From Paenibacillus sp. V4I7 (lineage in GTDB: Bacteria; Bacillota; Bacilli; Paenibacillales; NBRC-103111): a stretch of 64,000 nucleotides of DNA. Every line of letters begins with the position of its first letter. Positions within the stretch are counted from its first letter, which is position 1. Of the stretch, positions 20,487 through 29,686 are shown in pieces. The stretch spans positions 2,170,001 to 2,234,000 of the forward strand of contig NZ_JAUSZD010000002.1 of NCBI RefSeq assembly GCF_030817275.1, written 5' to 3'. Under the pieces are notes generated by a model, which made no database searches, was not told where the DNA came from, and saw nothing but the letters and a program-made list of their open reading frames with translations. The translations under genes were made by a program, and so were the position numbers.

Positions 20487-21959
20487 ATGGGCATTCAACA
20501 GAATGGGCGAGAAGTGGATAAATGGGAACGGTTCGAGCTTATGTTAAAGGGACCTTCTGGAGGAAATCCGTTTCAAGAAGTTCAGCTATCCGCCCGATTT
20601 CAATACAAGAACCTCATTGTTGAGCCAGAAGGCTTTTACGACGGAGACGGAACGTACCGGATCCGCTTCATGCCTGATCGAACTGGCGTTTGGCGCTATG
20701 TTACCCGCAGCAATCACAGTGATCTTGATGGTCACTCCGGCGAGTTCGTATGTGTGGAGCCATCTTCAGGGAACCACGGTCCCGTGAGGGTAAAGGATCA
20801 GTATTTGTTCGCTTATGAGGATGGTACGCCTTATATGCCGTTCGGCACTACGTGCTATCACTGGACTCACTACAATGAACAGCTGGAGGAGCTTACTTTA
20901 CAAACGTTGAAAGGGTCTCCTTTCAATAAAGTAAGGATGTGTCTTTTGCCTACGCAGGATATGCGTCCCCCTTTGCGGTTGGCTTTCGTAGGAACAAATC
21001 CGGAAGATATTGACAAAACGCGATTCAATACCGATTTTTTTGCCCATTTGGAAAAGAGGATCGACGATTTGATACAGCTTGGCATAGAAGCCGATCTCGT
21101 CTTATTCCACCCGTACGATAAGGGGTATTGGGGTGTCGACAACATGGATGCGGAAGCTGATCTTTTTTACTTGCGTTACGTGATCGCGCGCTTATCCGCT
21201 TACCGCAACGTCTGGTGGTCTCTATGCAATGAATACGACTTTAATAAATTTAAAACAGTGGACGACTGGGATCGACTTATCCAATTCGTGCAGCATCGCG
21301 ACCCATATCAACATCTTCGTTCGATCCATAACGGCACAAAGATGTATAAATCCTCTTGGCTGTACGATTATTCCAAGCCTTGGATTACTCATCAAAGCAT
21401 ACAACATTGGGATGCTGAGCTTACGACAAGCTGGCGGGAGGCGACTCCGAAACCGATCGTCATTGACGAAATATCCTATGAAGGCAATAGCTCTAGACGT
21501 TGGGGCAATATTTCCGGAGAGGAAATGACCCACCGATTTTGGGAAGCCATATCCCGAGGCGGGTTTGTCGGGCATGGTGAATCATTCATTGAGCGGGAGA
21601 CAAGGGCATGGATATCCTCCGGGGGTAAACTGTACGGAGAAAGTACGGAGAGAATCGCTTTTTTGCGAAAAATCATGGAAGAGGGTCCAGCTGATTGGAT
21701 GAAGGCATGGCAACTAGGAACTTATGGGCTCTTGTATTTCGGTCATCATCAGCATGCTTATAAATACGTTGATTTACCTGAAAATGCTTCCTACCACATC
21801 GAGATCATCGATACTTGGAAAATGACCATTACACCGGTTAAAGGCACGTTTCGCGGAAGAAGCAGGGTTGACCTTCCAGGGAAATCGAATATCGCTTTAC
21901 GCATATTGAAGGTAAGTGAAGCAAACTCGGCAGGAGGAGATCAGTCTGAAGTTAACTAA
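20487..21959 (+). CDS. DUF5060/DUF4038 (GH140 apiosidase-like) protein, copy 1
   Basis: Protein of 490 residues, no signal peptide. The first ~95 residues form the DUF5060 beta-sandwich (FELMLKGPSGGNPF, YRIRFMPDRTGVWRY). A TIM barrel of the DUF4038/apiosidase-like group follows, and a small C-terminal beta domain (IDTWKMTITPVKGTF) ends the protein. Catalytic candidates are Glu249 in LCNEYD and Glu328 in VIDEISYEGN. The characterised GH140 enzyme releases apiose from RG-II, but this branch with DUF5060 is not known to me to have been tested. GAGGGGG precedes the ATG. It follows the importer permeases and is next to a close paralogue. Confidence 0.78.
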   Translation: MGIQQNGREVDKWERFELMLKGPSGGNPFQEVQLSARFQYKNLIVEPEGFYDGDGTYRIRFMPDRTGVWRYVTRSNHSDLDGHSGEFVCVEPSSGNHGPVRVKDQYLFAYEDGTPYMPFGTTCYHWTHYNEQLEELTLQTLKGSPFNKVRMCLLPTQDMRPPLRLAFVGTNPEDIDKTRFNTDFFAHLEKRIDDLIQLGIEADLVLFHPYDKGYWGVDNMDAEADLFYLRYVIARLSAYRNVWWSLCNEYDFNKFKTVDDWDRLIQFVQHRDPYQHLRSIHNGTKMYKSSWLYDYSKPWITHQSIQHWDAELTTSWREATPKPIVIDEISYEGNSSRRWGNISGEEMTHRFWEAISRGGFVGHGESFIERETRAWISSGGKLYGESTERIAFLRKIMEEGPADWMKAWQLGTYGLLYFGHHQHAYKYVDLPENASYHIEIIDTWKMTITPVKGTFRGRSRVDLPGKSNIALRILKVSEANSAGGDQSEVN

Positions 21960-23400
21960 GGAAGTGGAACGCTGGGGAGTGTTTGAGTTGACCTTGGAAG
22001 GTCCCTCCGAAGGAAACCCGTTTAATGACATACAGCTTGGCGCTCAATTCAAGAAGGGTTTGCTCTATGCTGAAGCGGATGGATTTTACGATGGGAATGG
22101 GAAGTACCGCATACGGTTTATGCCGAAGGAAGAAGGCGTTTGGGCTTTTACAACGTCAAGCAATTGCTCGGTTCTGGACGGGATTGTGGGAGAGTTTACC
22201 TGCACAATTTCTGAGGACGGCAATCATGGACCCGTCCAAGTAAAGAATGCTGTTCATTTTCAATATGCGGATGGTACACGGTTTATCCCGGTTGGCACGA
22301 CTTGTTATGTATGGCATCTGCAAAGCGAACAACTTCAAGAGCAAACGCTGCGTACTCTGCAGCAATCGCCATTTAACAAAATCCGCATGTGTGTTTTCCC
22401 AAAAAGTTATGTGTTCAATAACGCCGAGCCGGATGCCTATCCTTTTGAAGGTTCGCCGGAACAAGGTTTCGATTTCTCCCGCTTTTGCCCGGAATATTAT
22501 ACCCATTTAGAACGAAGGGTAAAGGATTTGGCAGATTTGGGCATAGAGGCGGATCTTATACTGTTTCATCCGTATGACGAAGGACGGTGGGGCTTCGATG
22601 AGATGTCACCCGATGAGGATGAGCATTACCTACGCTATGTGATCGCACGTCTCGGCGCTTACCGCAACGTGTGGTGGTCGCTTGCCAATGAATACGACTT
22701 AATGAAGCACAAAAAGACCGAGGATTGGACGCGCTTGTTTCGTATTGTTCAGGAATACGATTATGGCGGACACTTACGCTCGATCCATAATTGTCGAACA
22801 TGGTATGATTTCGGCGTTCCATGGGTGACACATGCGAGTATCCAACATAACGACGTGAGAGTTGCATCGGAAGCCACCAAACAATACGGAAAACCAGTCA
22901 TTATTGACGAGTGTGGGTACGAGGGTAATCTCGATACTCGCTGGGGGAGTTTGACACCTGAAGAGTTAGTTTGCCGGATTTGGGAAGGAAATTGCCGCGG
23001 GGGCTATGTAACTCATGGCGAAACGTATTTGAATGCGGAGCAAGTGCTTTGGTGGTCGCATGGAGGGGAACTTCATGGACGAAGCGTTCGGAGAATCGAA
23101 TTTATGCGTGGTATTCTTCAAGATGCGCCGGGTCAAATGACATACAGCAGCGATCGGCTTGATGCCGCCACATTGGAGGTAAGGGGCGAATATTATTTGC
23201 AGTACTTTGGCCCTCATCGTTTTGCATTCCGCGAATTTTCGCTGCCTGATGGTAAATATGAAGTAGATCTGATCGATACATGGAACATGACCATCACGCC
23301 ACTAACTGGGTCGTATGAAGGACGATTCCGAATCGATTTGCCTGGGAAGCTTTATTACGCTTTGAGAATTCGAAAAATGACTGATTCGTCTAAAAAATAG
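21946..23400 (+). CDS. DUF5060/DUF4038 (GH140 apiosidase-like) protein, copy 2
   Basis: Protein of about 484 residues and clear paralogue of the preceding gene, with the same three domains. Equivalent Glu residues are Glu249 in LANEYD and Glu322 in IIDECGYEGN. No ATG fits: the best ribosome site, AGGAGGAG at 21932-21939, lies six bases before a CTG at 21946, and that CTG gives an N-terminus lining up with copy 1. A GTG at 21916 is the alternative but has no such site. The start lies 14 bases inside copy 1, so the genes are probably translationally coupled. Tandem duplication with divergence suggests two related substrates. Confidence 0.8.
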   Translation: MKLTKEVERWGVFELTLEGPSEGNPFNDIQLGAQFKKGLLYAEADGFYDGNGKYRIRFMPKEEGVWAFTTSSNCSVLDGIVGEFTCTISEDGNHGPVQVKNAVHFQYADGTRFIPVGTTCYVWHLQSEQLQEQTLRTLQQSPFNKIRMCVFPKSYVFNNAEPDAYPFEGSPEQGFDFSRFCPEYYTHLERRVKDLADLGIEADLILFHPYDEGRWGFDEMSPDEDEHYLRYVIARLGAYRNVWWSLANEYDLMKHKKTEDWTRLFRIVQEYDYGGHLRSIHNCRTWYDFGVPWVTHASIQHNDVRVASEATKQYGKPVIIDECGYEGNLDTRWGSLTPEELVCRIWEGNCRGGYVTHGETYLNAEQVLWWSHGGELHGRSVRRIEFMRGILQDAPGQMTYSSDRLDAATLEVRGEYYLQYFGPHRFAFREFSLPDGKYEVDLIDTWNMTITPLTGSYEGRFRIDLPGKLYYALRIRKMTDSSKK

Positions 23401-23415
23401 CTTAATCAGGGAGAG

Positions 23416-25782
23416 ATGTCATTGGAACATTTGCGGAAATCAACTGGAAGTACAAAGTTATGGTATGAAAAACCGGCAAAAACGTGGAATGAGGCATTGC
23501 CGATCGGTAACGGACGTCTGGGTGCGATGATATTCGGAAAAGTAAATCAAGAACGCCTGCAATTGAACGAAGACTCGGTTTGGTACGGCGGACCGGTGAA
23601 CGGAGACAATCCGGATGGTCGGCGATATTTTCCGGAAGTAAGGCGTTTATTAAGTAAAGGGAAACAAATTGAGGCAGAAGAGTTGGCGCAAATGGGGTTA
23701 ATGTCTAATCCCAAATCTATGCGTCCTTATCAACCGTTAGGTGATTTGCATTTCTACCACGACGGGGAAAAAAAGATGATTTCCAATTATTACAGGGATT
23801 TGGACATTGAGCAGGGTATCGCCCATGTCAGCTATTGCCTAAACGACGTTCTCCATGTAAGGGAATTGTTCAGTAGTGCGGTCGATCAGGTGATGGTTAT
23901 CAGGATCACGTGCAATCGGCCTGCAACATTGAATCTCAGGATGCATTTGAGCCGTAGACCGTTTGACGAAGGTACGCAAAGGATGGCCCATGATACTTTG
24001 ATGATGAGCGGAGAAAGCGGAAAAGATGGTGTGACGTACTGCACGGCAGTGAAAGCTGTTCCAGAAGGTGGAACGGTTGAAGCAATCGGTGATTTCCTCA
24101 CGGTTCATCAGGCGGAAGCTGTTACCATCTATCTGTCGGCTGCAACAACATTTCGTCATGAGGACCCTCAAGCCGAGTGCATTCAACAGCTGGTTCATGC
24201 AGCAAGCAAGGGATTTGAGCGGGTTAAGAAGGATCACGTATCGGATCATGTCTCTAAATTTGGGCGTGTAAAGCTGGAGCTGGACAGTCCCGAAGATGCC
24301 GGTGAAACCGAAATACTACCTACCGATGCTAGGTTGCAACGATACAAAGAAGGCGGGGAAGATCCCGGGCTTATTTCGCTGTTTTTCCAATATGGGCGTT
24401 ACTTGCTAATGGCCAGTTCCCGCCCTGGTTCAAATCCTGCGAATTTGCAGGGCATTTGGAATGAAAGCTTTACTCCGGCGTGGGAGTCCAAATATACGAT
24501 TAATATTAACACGGAGATGAATTACTGGCCTGCGGAAATTTGTAATTTGTCCGAATGTCATGAACCTTTGTTCGATTTGATCGATCGCATGCGTCCTCAT
24601 GGCAGGAAAACAGCACAAAAAGTGTACGGCTGCGGAGGGTTCGTCGCTCATCATAATACCGACATGTGGGGATCAACTCAAATTGAAGGGAATCATATAC
24701 CAGGTTCGATTTGGCCGATGGGTGCCGCTTGGTTGTCTCTTCACCTCTGGGAACACTATCGGTTCGGCTTGGATGACCAATTTCTTCGTGAACGGGCGTA
24801 CCCTGTGATGAAGGAAGCGGCGGAATTTTTCCTGGATTACTTATTTGAAGACGAAAAGGGACGTCTTGTTACGGGCCCCTCTACCTCTCCCGAAAATAAA
24901 TTCATCGGTCCCGACGGAAGCGTGGGTTGTCTGACTATAGGTCCTTCCATGGATACCCAAATCATCTATACATTGTTCAGCGCTTGTATGGAGGCTTCCA
25001 ACATTCTTCAAACGGATGAAACAATACGGGAGAAATGGGAAACTACACTTCGCAAGCTGCCGCAACCGCAAATTGGCAAACACGGGCAGCTGCAGGAATG
25101 GGTGGAGGATTGGAACGAAGTCCATCCTGGTCACCGCCACATCTCCCACTTGTTCGCGCTCCATCCTGGAGAAATCATTCATGTGAGGCATACACCGGAA
25201 TGGGCGCAAGCGGCTAAACGTACGCTGGAACGCAGGTTGGAGAACGGAGGCGGCCAAACGGGATGGAGCCGAGCTTGGATCATTAATTTTTTTGCGCGCT
25301 TGGAAGATGGGGAACAATCTTATGAGCATCTTCGCTTGCTGCTTTCCCTCTCGACATTACCGAATTTGTTCGACAATCATCCACCGTTTCAGATTGACGG
25401 AAATTTCGGCGGAACTGCGGGAATTGCTGAGATGCTCCTGCAATCGCACCGTGGGGAGATTGCGCTGCTTCCGGCCTTGCCGAAGGCTTGGCAAGGCGGT
25501 AGAATCAGCGGTTTTCGCGCTCGTGGCGGTTTCGAGATCGAGATGGAATGGGAGAAGGGCGAGCTTACCCACTGTGTCATAAAAGCGACGAAAAGCCAAT
25601 TATGCACCGTAACATGCAGACGCCCGCAATCGGCTCTTATTGTGGAAACAGATGGGAAACCAGTTGAAACCATTACTTCGGAGTATTTGACCAAGTTCGA
25701 CGCTGTTGAGGGTAAGACGTACGTGCTCACAGCAAGGAAGCAGACTCAGCTTGAAGAAGCGAAGATGGTAACCAACATATAG
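23416..25782 (+). CDS. GH95 family alpha-L-fucosidase/alpha-L-galactosidase, second copy
   Basis: Protein of 788 residues with the same motifs as the GH95 at 5644: [20 protein letters not shown] at the start, [12 protein letters not shown], the acid Glu493 in STSPEN and Asp661 in QIDGNFGG. A beta-rich C-terminal domain follows ([16 protein letters not shown]). No signal peptide. The ribosome site AGGGAGAG directly abuts the ATG at 23416, so a TTG at 23422 could be the true start; the difference is two residues. It is the last gene of the importer operon and ends 20 bases before an insertion sequence. Two GH95 enzymes in one locus suggest separate fucose- and galactose-type substrates. Confidence 0.93.
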   Translation: MSLEHLRKSTGSTKLWYEKPAKTWNEALPIGNGRLGAMIFGKVNQERLQLNEDSVWYGGPVNGDNPDGRRYFPEVRRLLSKGKQIEAEELAQMGLMSNPKSMRPYQPLGDLHFYHDGEKKMISNYYRDLDIEQGIAHVSYCLNDVLHVRELFSSAVDQVMVIRITCNRPATLNLRMHLSRRPFDEGTQRMAHDTLMMSGESGKDGVTYCTAVKAVPEGGTVEAIGDFLTVHQAEAVTIYLSAATTFRHEDPQAECIQQLVHAASKGFERVKKDHVSDHVSKFGRVKLELDSPEDAGETEILPTDARLQRYKEGGEDPGLISLFFQYGRYLLMASSRPGSNPANLQGIWNESFTPAWESKYTININTEMNYWPAEICNLSECHEPLFDLIDRMRPHGRKTAQKVYGCGGFVAHHNTDMWGSTQIEGNHIPGSIWPMGAAWLSLHLWEHYRFGLDDQFLRERAYPVMKEAAEFFLDYLFEDEKGRLVTGPSTSPENKFIGPDGSVGCLTIGPSMDTQIIYTLFSACMEASNILQTDETIREKWETTLRKLPQPQIGKHGQLQEWVEDWNEVHPGHRHISHLFALHPGEIIHVRHTPEWAQAAKRTLERRLENGGGQTGWSRAWIINFFARLEDGEQSYEHLRLLLSLSTLPNLFDNHPPFQIDGNFGGTAGIAEMLLQSHRGEIALLPALPKAWQGGRISGFRARGGFEIEMEWEKGELTHCVIKATKSQLCTVTCRRPQSALIVETDGKPVETITSEYLTKFDAVEGKTYVLTARKQTQLEEAKMVTNI

Positions 25783-25802
25783 CGTTGGAAATAGGATCAT
25801 GC

Positions 25803-25840
25803 ACAAGGCCACCGTTATCGGCAATGTCATTAAGTTAAGG
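25803..25840 (+). repeat. Left terminal inverted repeat of the IS
   Basis: ACAAGGCCACCG, then CCGTTATCGG overlapping it, then CAATGTCATTAAGTTAAGG. It is the inverted partner of 27452-27488. Confidence 0.8.
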
Positions 25841-25859
25841 CGAAAGGCCAAAATCAAGA

Positions 25860-25898
25860 AAAAGAGCAGGTTATCGAAAAGATAACCCGCTCTTTTTT
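25860..25898 (+). terminator. Rho-independent terminator inside the left end of the IS
   Basis: AAGAGC-A-GGTTATC pairs with GATAACC-C-GCTCTT around a short GAAAA loop, followed by seven T. It would end transcription entering from the GH95 operon and so shield the transposase from outside promoters. Confidence 0.85.
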
Positions 25899-25979
25899 TA
25901 CGTCCAAAAGAAAAAAGAACTTGACAAGCAGTTGGAAATGTGTGGCGAAGCCCCTTGAAAAAACGAGGAGGTTACGCCA

Positions 25980-27302
25980 ATGGATGAGTACTCGAATTCG
26001 CTAAAAGAAACACTGACATCCCTCATACGAGAAATGTCAGCTGCACCAGCACCTTTTGTCAAAAACCCCGAAAAAGATTTTACCCGAAAGAAAAAGCTTC
26101 CCTTTGAAACGGTTATGCAACTCCTGATCTCAATGGGGGGCAACAGCTTATATAAGGAACTCTTGGAATCGCAGGGCTATGACGTAAATACCGCAACCAC
26201 CTCTGCATTTGTCCAACAGAGGAATAAAATCCTGCCATCTGCTGTGGAATTCTTGTTTCACGAATTTACGCAATCGTATACCGATATCAAGGACTACCGT
26301 GGGTATCGATTACTTGCCGTTGACGGTTCGGATTTGCATATCGCAACTGACTCTGCGGACACGGACACCTATTTTCAAAGTCAACCGAACACAAAAGGCT
26401 ATAACCTTCTGCATTTGAACACAGCCTATGACTTGTGCAATAGACTTTACGTGGATGCGATTATTCAGCCACGAAGGTTGAGCAATGAGGGAAGGGCGCT
26501 GGCTGCTATGGTTGACCGTTCCCCCATCAAGGGCAAAACCATTGTTACTGCCGATAGAGGTTATGAAAGTTACAACAATTTCGCTCATATTGAACGAAAA
26601 GGGTGGAATTATGTCATACGGGTAAAGGATTTGGATTCCAGTGGTATTCTTTCGGGTTTGTGTTTGCCCTCTGGCGGAGCGTTTGATCTGGACGTTCATC
26701 TGACACTCACCAAAAAACAAACCAAAGAGGTCAGGGCTCATCCCGAGATTTACAAGTTCGTCCCTTCCACGTCTACCTTTGATTTTTTGGATTTGCATGA
26801 GAACTTGTTTTACCCGATTTCCTTTCGGGTTGTTCGTTTCGTCTTGCCAAATGGCGCTTATGAAACCGTCATTACGAATCTTTCTGCCGCTGATTTCCCA
26901 CCCGATGAAATCAAGTCCATTTACAACATGCGATGGGGCATCGAAACCTCTTTCAGGGCATTAAAATACACGGTAGGTCTGACGAATTTTCACGCAAAGA
27001 GACAAGAGTCCATCACCCAAGAGATTTTCGCAAGAATGATCATGTACAATTTCGCTGAAATGATTACCTCGCACGTAGTCATTTCCCAAATGGATAAACG
27101 GCACCAATACCAAGTCAACTTCACAGTTGCCGTTCACGTTTGTAGACATTTCCTGCGCTCAAGGGACGATGAACCCCCGCCCGATGTTGAAGCACTGATT
27201 CGCAAAAACATTTTGCCGATTCGACCCATCCGCCCAGGACAGCAGAATACGCGCAAAATCCGCTACAAATCCGTTGTTAGCTTCGTCTATAGAGTAGCAT
27301 AA
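25980..27302 (+). CDS. IS4-family transposase
   Basis: DDE transposase of 440 residues, apparently intact. The acidic triad is visible: Asp115 in LAVDGSDL, Asp192 in VTADRGYESYN and Glu322 in YNMRWGIETSFRALK. That last segment contains the YREK signature of the IS4 family, Y-2-R-3-E-6-K. GAGGAGG lies about eight bases before the ATG. The gene is in the same direction as the flanking operons. Because the frame has no lesions, the element may still be active. It separates the importer operon from the oxidoreductase operon. Confidence 0.93.
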   Translation: MDEYSNSLKETLTSLIREMSAAPAPFVKNPEKDFTRKKKLPFETVMQLLISMGGNSLYKELLESQGYDVNTATTSAFVQQRNKILPSAVEFLFHEFTQSYTDIKDYRGYRLLAVDGSDLHIATDSADTDTYFQSQPNTKGYNLLHLNTAYDLCNRLYVDAIIQPRRLSNEGRALAAMVDRSPIKGKTIVTADRGYESYNNFAHIERKGWNYVIRVKDLDSSGILSGLCLPSGGAFDLDVHLTLTKKQTKEVRAHPEIYKFVPSTSTFDFLDLHENLFYPISFRVVRFVLPNGAYETVITNLSAADFPPDEIKSIYNMRWGIETSFRALKYTVGLTNFHAKRQESITQEIFARMIMYNFAEMITSHVVISQMDKRHQYQVNFTVAVHVCRHFLRSRDDEPPPDVEALIRKNILPIRPIRPGQQNTRKIRYKSVVSFVYRVA

Positions 27303-27328
27303 TTCGTTTCATATGAACATTTTTTTAA

Positions 27329-27417
27329 GCGGAAAGTTCATCCGCTTTGTTTGCTGTACGCTTTTTCCTTGCTGGCGCAAGAAAACAAACGGCACAGGGC
27401 TTTTCCCATGCCGTTTT
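27329..27417 (+). terminator. Hairpins downstream of the transposase
   Basis: Two stem-loops: AGCGGA...TCCGCT at about 27329-27350, followed by TTGTTT, and a longer one at about 27387-27417 where AAACGGCA-CAGGG pairs with CCCA-TGCCGTTT around CTTTT. They lie inside the IS and probably end transposase transcription. Confidence 0.6.
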
Positions 27418-27451
27418 GGATTCTATTTTTATTCACGGTCTTGTCTTTGAG

Positions 27452-27488
27452 CCTAACTTAATGACATTGCCGTTATCGGTGGCCTTGT
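27452..27488 (-). repeat. Right terminal inverted repeat of the IS
   Basis: CCTAACTTAATGACATTGCC at its inner side, ending GGTGGCCTTGT at 27488. It is the reverse complement of the left end with about two mismatches. Confidence 0.8.
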
Positions 27489-27547
27489 TTTTAGTCGTAC
27501 AGCATATCCCTCAGTCATCCTCGGCGACTTTTTGCACAGCCACTTTT

Positions 27548-27741
27548 GCTGCAATGATGTTTTTCATCGTTAGATTCAAGTTGAGGTAGCATTGCGATTC
27601 CTGCAACGATGTTTTACATCGTTATGAGTGGGGTCGGGAGTATGACGGTACATAAAAGATTGATGCAACGATGGTTTACATTGTTGCAAGGGAGCTCAAT
27701 CTTCGTTTCTATGCTGTAACGATACTTTTCATCGTTGCGTC
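27548..27741. repeat. Four short palindromic repeats (TGCAACGATG-loop-CATCGTTGC)
   Basis: Copies begin at about 27548, 27601, 27662 and 27713, each about 28 bases long. The common form is TGCAACGATG, then TTTTA or similar, then CATCGTTGC, which folds as a hairpin with a 4-5 base loop. Copies differ at the outer arm and in the loop. The spacer sequences between them (about 25-35 bases) are unrelated, so this is not a CRISPR array. The rest of the stretch from 27489 to 27780 shows no gene. Confidence 0.7.
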
Positions 27742-27782
27742 ACAGGTCAGCAAATTCTGCTGTTATGGAATGTGATAAGAGA

Positions 27783-28352
27783 TTAGACGTACATTCGTTG
27801 CTTACCGCGTGCGCCAGGGATAAGTATTCCCTTTGAGAGTAAGCTGTGGAGCAGGGTGCGTGCTTTTTGCTGCTCAACATTTAACGCCGTACATACGTCA
27901 CTCTGTTTTACTTTTCTATTGCTGCGTAGCGCCAAACAAATAATCTCTCTTTCTTCGACAGAACAACTGCTGTACCGACCGGAGTTACTGCTTCCAAACC
28001 ATTTTCCCATGAATTGATGGATCATTTGCTCGCACATTCTCGGTTTGTCTTTCACATCATCGAAGGAGAAGCGGAGCAATTTCCAGCCATCGAGCATCAA
28101 ATGATTTTGCCTGATCCATTGATCGGAAAACTAAGAGCGTGTAATCTTCTGCAAGTGAGGACCGTAGCCGTCGATTTCGATTGCCAACCGGATGTGCCCG
28201 CGAATGAACGCAAAGTCGATAAATCGTGTGCCGTCGCGAAAGTCCTGGATTTCATACTCAGGTACCAGATTGTCAAACCACCATACCTCCTTAGGGAAAA
28301 ATAAAGCCGCTCCCCAGTCAGGATAACCTGAAACTGAGCAGCGGCGTGTGCT
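27783..28352 (-). pseudogene. Broken endonuclease-like (DUF559/Vsr-type) gene
   Basis: Read on the minus strand, one continuous frame runs from about 28352 to 27783 and is interrupted by a single in-frame TAG at 28131-28133. Before the stop it encodes FRDGTRFIDFAFIRGHIRLA then IEIDGYGPH; after it, WIRQNHLMLDGWKLLRFSFD. These are the consecutive core motifs of the DUF559-type endonuclease fold, in which Glu/Asp of FIDFAF and IEIDG bind metal. The N-terminal part also lacks a recognisable start and is shorter than relatives. I therefore read it as a decayed gene. The downstream fragment alone (27783-28100) could be translated from the ATG at 28100 but lacks the catalytic half. Confidence 0.72.
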
Positions 28353-28515
28353 TCACAACCGTATATCTATTGAAATATTATAGCACAAAGCTGAAAGCTA
28401 CTGCTACTTTGAAAATTGTCTATCTTTGGAATAGATAAAGACAAGGCTCCTGAACTCTGTGTCCAAAGGCACACATTACACCATCAAAATGATTCAATCA
28501 TTGTGGTCGAATGAT

Positions 28516-28566
28516 CCCTAAAAAAAGCATGAACAGCCTATAAATGTTTTTTCGTTGTGATGTAAT
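28516..28566 (+). promoter_or_regulatory. Regulon promoter C
   Basis: CCCTAAAA at 28516-28523 and CCTATAAA at 28537-28544 are direct repeats with the two half-sites in the opposite order to most other copies. A -10-like TGTAAT lies at 28561-28566, 16 bases after the second half-site. It drives the operon starting at 28589. Between 28353 and 28515 I see nothing else recognisable. Confidence 0.65.
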
Positions 28567-28588
28567 GTAGTAATTAAGAGGTGATACC

Positions 28589-29686
28589 ATGGAATTTATT
28601 AGACCTGAGAATTATTTGCCAAGAAAGCAAAATATACCGGACTTGAAGAAATACGGAATCGGCTTAATCGGCTGCGGGAGCATTGCGAATACGGCGCATT
28701 TACCCGCCTATCGTAAATATGGATTGCATATTGCGGCTGTCTGCGACGTCAACGAGGAAGCGGCTCGCGCAACAGCGCAAAAATTTGATATTCCGCACTG
28801 GACGACCGATGTCAATGAACTATTGCAAAATGATGAAGTAGGCATTATAGATTTGGCGATCCATCCTGAACCGAGACTGGAAGTGCTGAAACTGATTGGC
28901 AAGGCACCTCGGCCGGTATTATGCCAAAAGCCGTTAGCGCTGGATTTGGAGCATGCTCAGGTGCTTAGACAAGAGGCGAATCGGTTAGGTATCGTGCTTG
29001 GCGTGAACCAACAGGCTCGCTGGGCTCCAGCTCACAAAGCGCTGAAGATGGTACTTGAGCAGGATCTCATAGGTGAGGTATACAGCATTCACCATGATAT
29101 GCGTTCATTCCAAGATCAAGCTGGCTGGTGGTGGACGAAAATGAACAATTTCAATATTGTAGATCACGGAGTCCACTATGTGGATTTGTGCCGATATTTT
29201 AACCCTAATCCCGAAGAAGAGTGGTCCCGGGTTCACTGCACGACAGCGCAGTTGAAGCAGCAGAACGCGATTGACCCGCTGATCTATTCGGCTAACGTCG
29301 AGTTTGGTCCGAAAGGCGGACGAAACCCGCTCATGGCTTCGCTTCATTTTAACAATATTGCAAAAGCAAGCCGTTCCCACAGCAACACATGGTGGATTGA
29401 CGGGACGGAAGGAAGCCTCTGGTGTACGCAAGAAACTCTCTATATGGCGCTGAACAAGCACAAAAACGTCGTGCACGAGATCAAGCTGAAAGGAACTTGG
29501 TTCCCTGACGCCTTTGCAGGCTCCATGATCGCATTCATGACTGCCATGGAGGAAGGCAAGCGCCCGCCGGTCACTCCGGAAGATAACATACAGACCGTGG
29601 CCATGACGACTGCAATGGTTATTTCCAGTCAAGAAGGATGCGTGGTTGAAAGAACGGACGTGTTGAAAGGAAGCGATCAATCATGA
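28589..29686 (+). CDS. Gfo/Idh/MocA-family oxidoreductase
   Basis: Protein of 365 residues. The Rossmann motif GLIGCGSIANTAHLPAY is at about residues 25-41. The usual EKP motif appears as CQKPLAL, keeping the catalytic Lys. The stretch NIVDHGVHYVDLCRYF supplies the Asp/His pair used in catalysis. The C-terminal half is the family's alpha/beta dimerisation domain. AAGAGGTGAT precedes the ATG. It is the first gene of a long operon and overlaps the isomerase-like gene by four bases; the pair is a common unit for interconverting sugars or sugar acids by oxidation and isomerisation. The substrate is not known. Confidence 0.9.
   Translation: MEFIRPENYLPRKQNIPDLKKYGIGLIGCGSIANTAHLPAYRKYGLHIAAVCDVNEEAARATAQKFDIPHWTTDVNELLQNDEVGIIDLAIHPEPRLEVLKLIGKAPRPVLCQKPLALDLEHAQVLRQEANRLGIVLGVNQQARWAPAHKALKMVLEQDLIGEVYSIHHDMRSFQDQAGWWWTKMNNFNIVDHGVHYVDLCRYFNPNPEEEWSRVHCTTAQLKQQNAIDPLIYSANVEFGPKGGRNPLMASLHFNNIAKASRSHSNTWWIDGTEGSLWCTQETLYMALNKHKNVVHEIKLKGTWFPDAFAGSMIAFMTAMEEGKRPPVTPEDNIQTVAMTTAMVISSQEGCVVERTDVLKGSDQS

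Larger units (their letters stand above)
25803..27488. mobile_element. IS4-family insertion sequence with ~37-bp inverted repeats
   Basis: The left end reads ACAAGGCCACCG at 25803 and the right end is its reverse complement ending at 27488. About 35 of 37 bases pair; the mismatches fall in an inner palindrome, CCGTTATCGG, which reads the same way at both ends. The element holds one transposase gene, an upstream terminator that would block read-through from the GH95 operon, and hairpins after the gene. I see no convincing target duplication: CATGC precedes the left end and TTTTA follows the right end. The boundaries are therefore good to a few bases only. Confidence 0.82.

Noticed and set aside
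27548-27741. Possible CRISPR array
   Set aside because: The repeats are imperfect, only four, palindromic over their whole length and unevenly spaced, and no cas genes are near.
28014-28304. A 96-residue + strand frame in the gap after the IS
   Set aside because: It is antisense to the decayed endonuclease-like gene, whose motifs read clearly on the minus strand.
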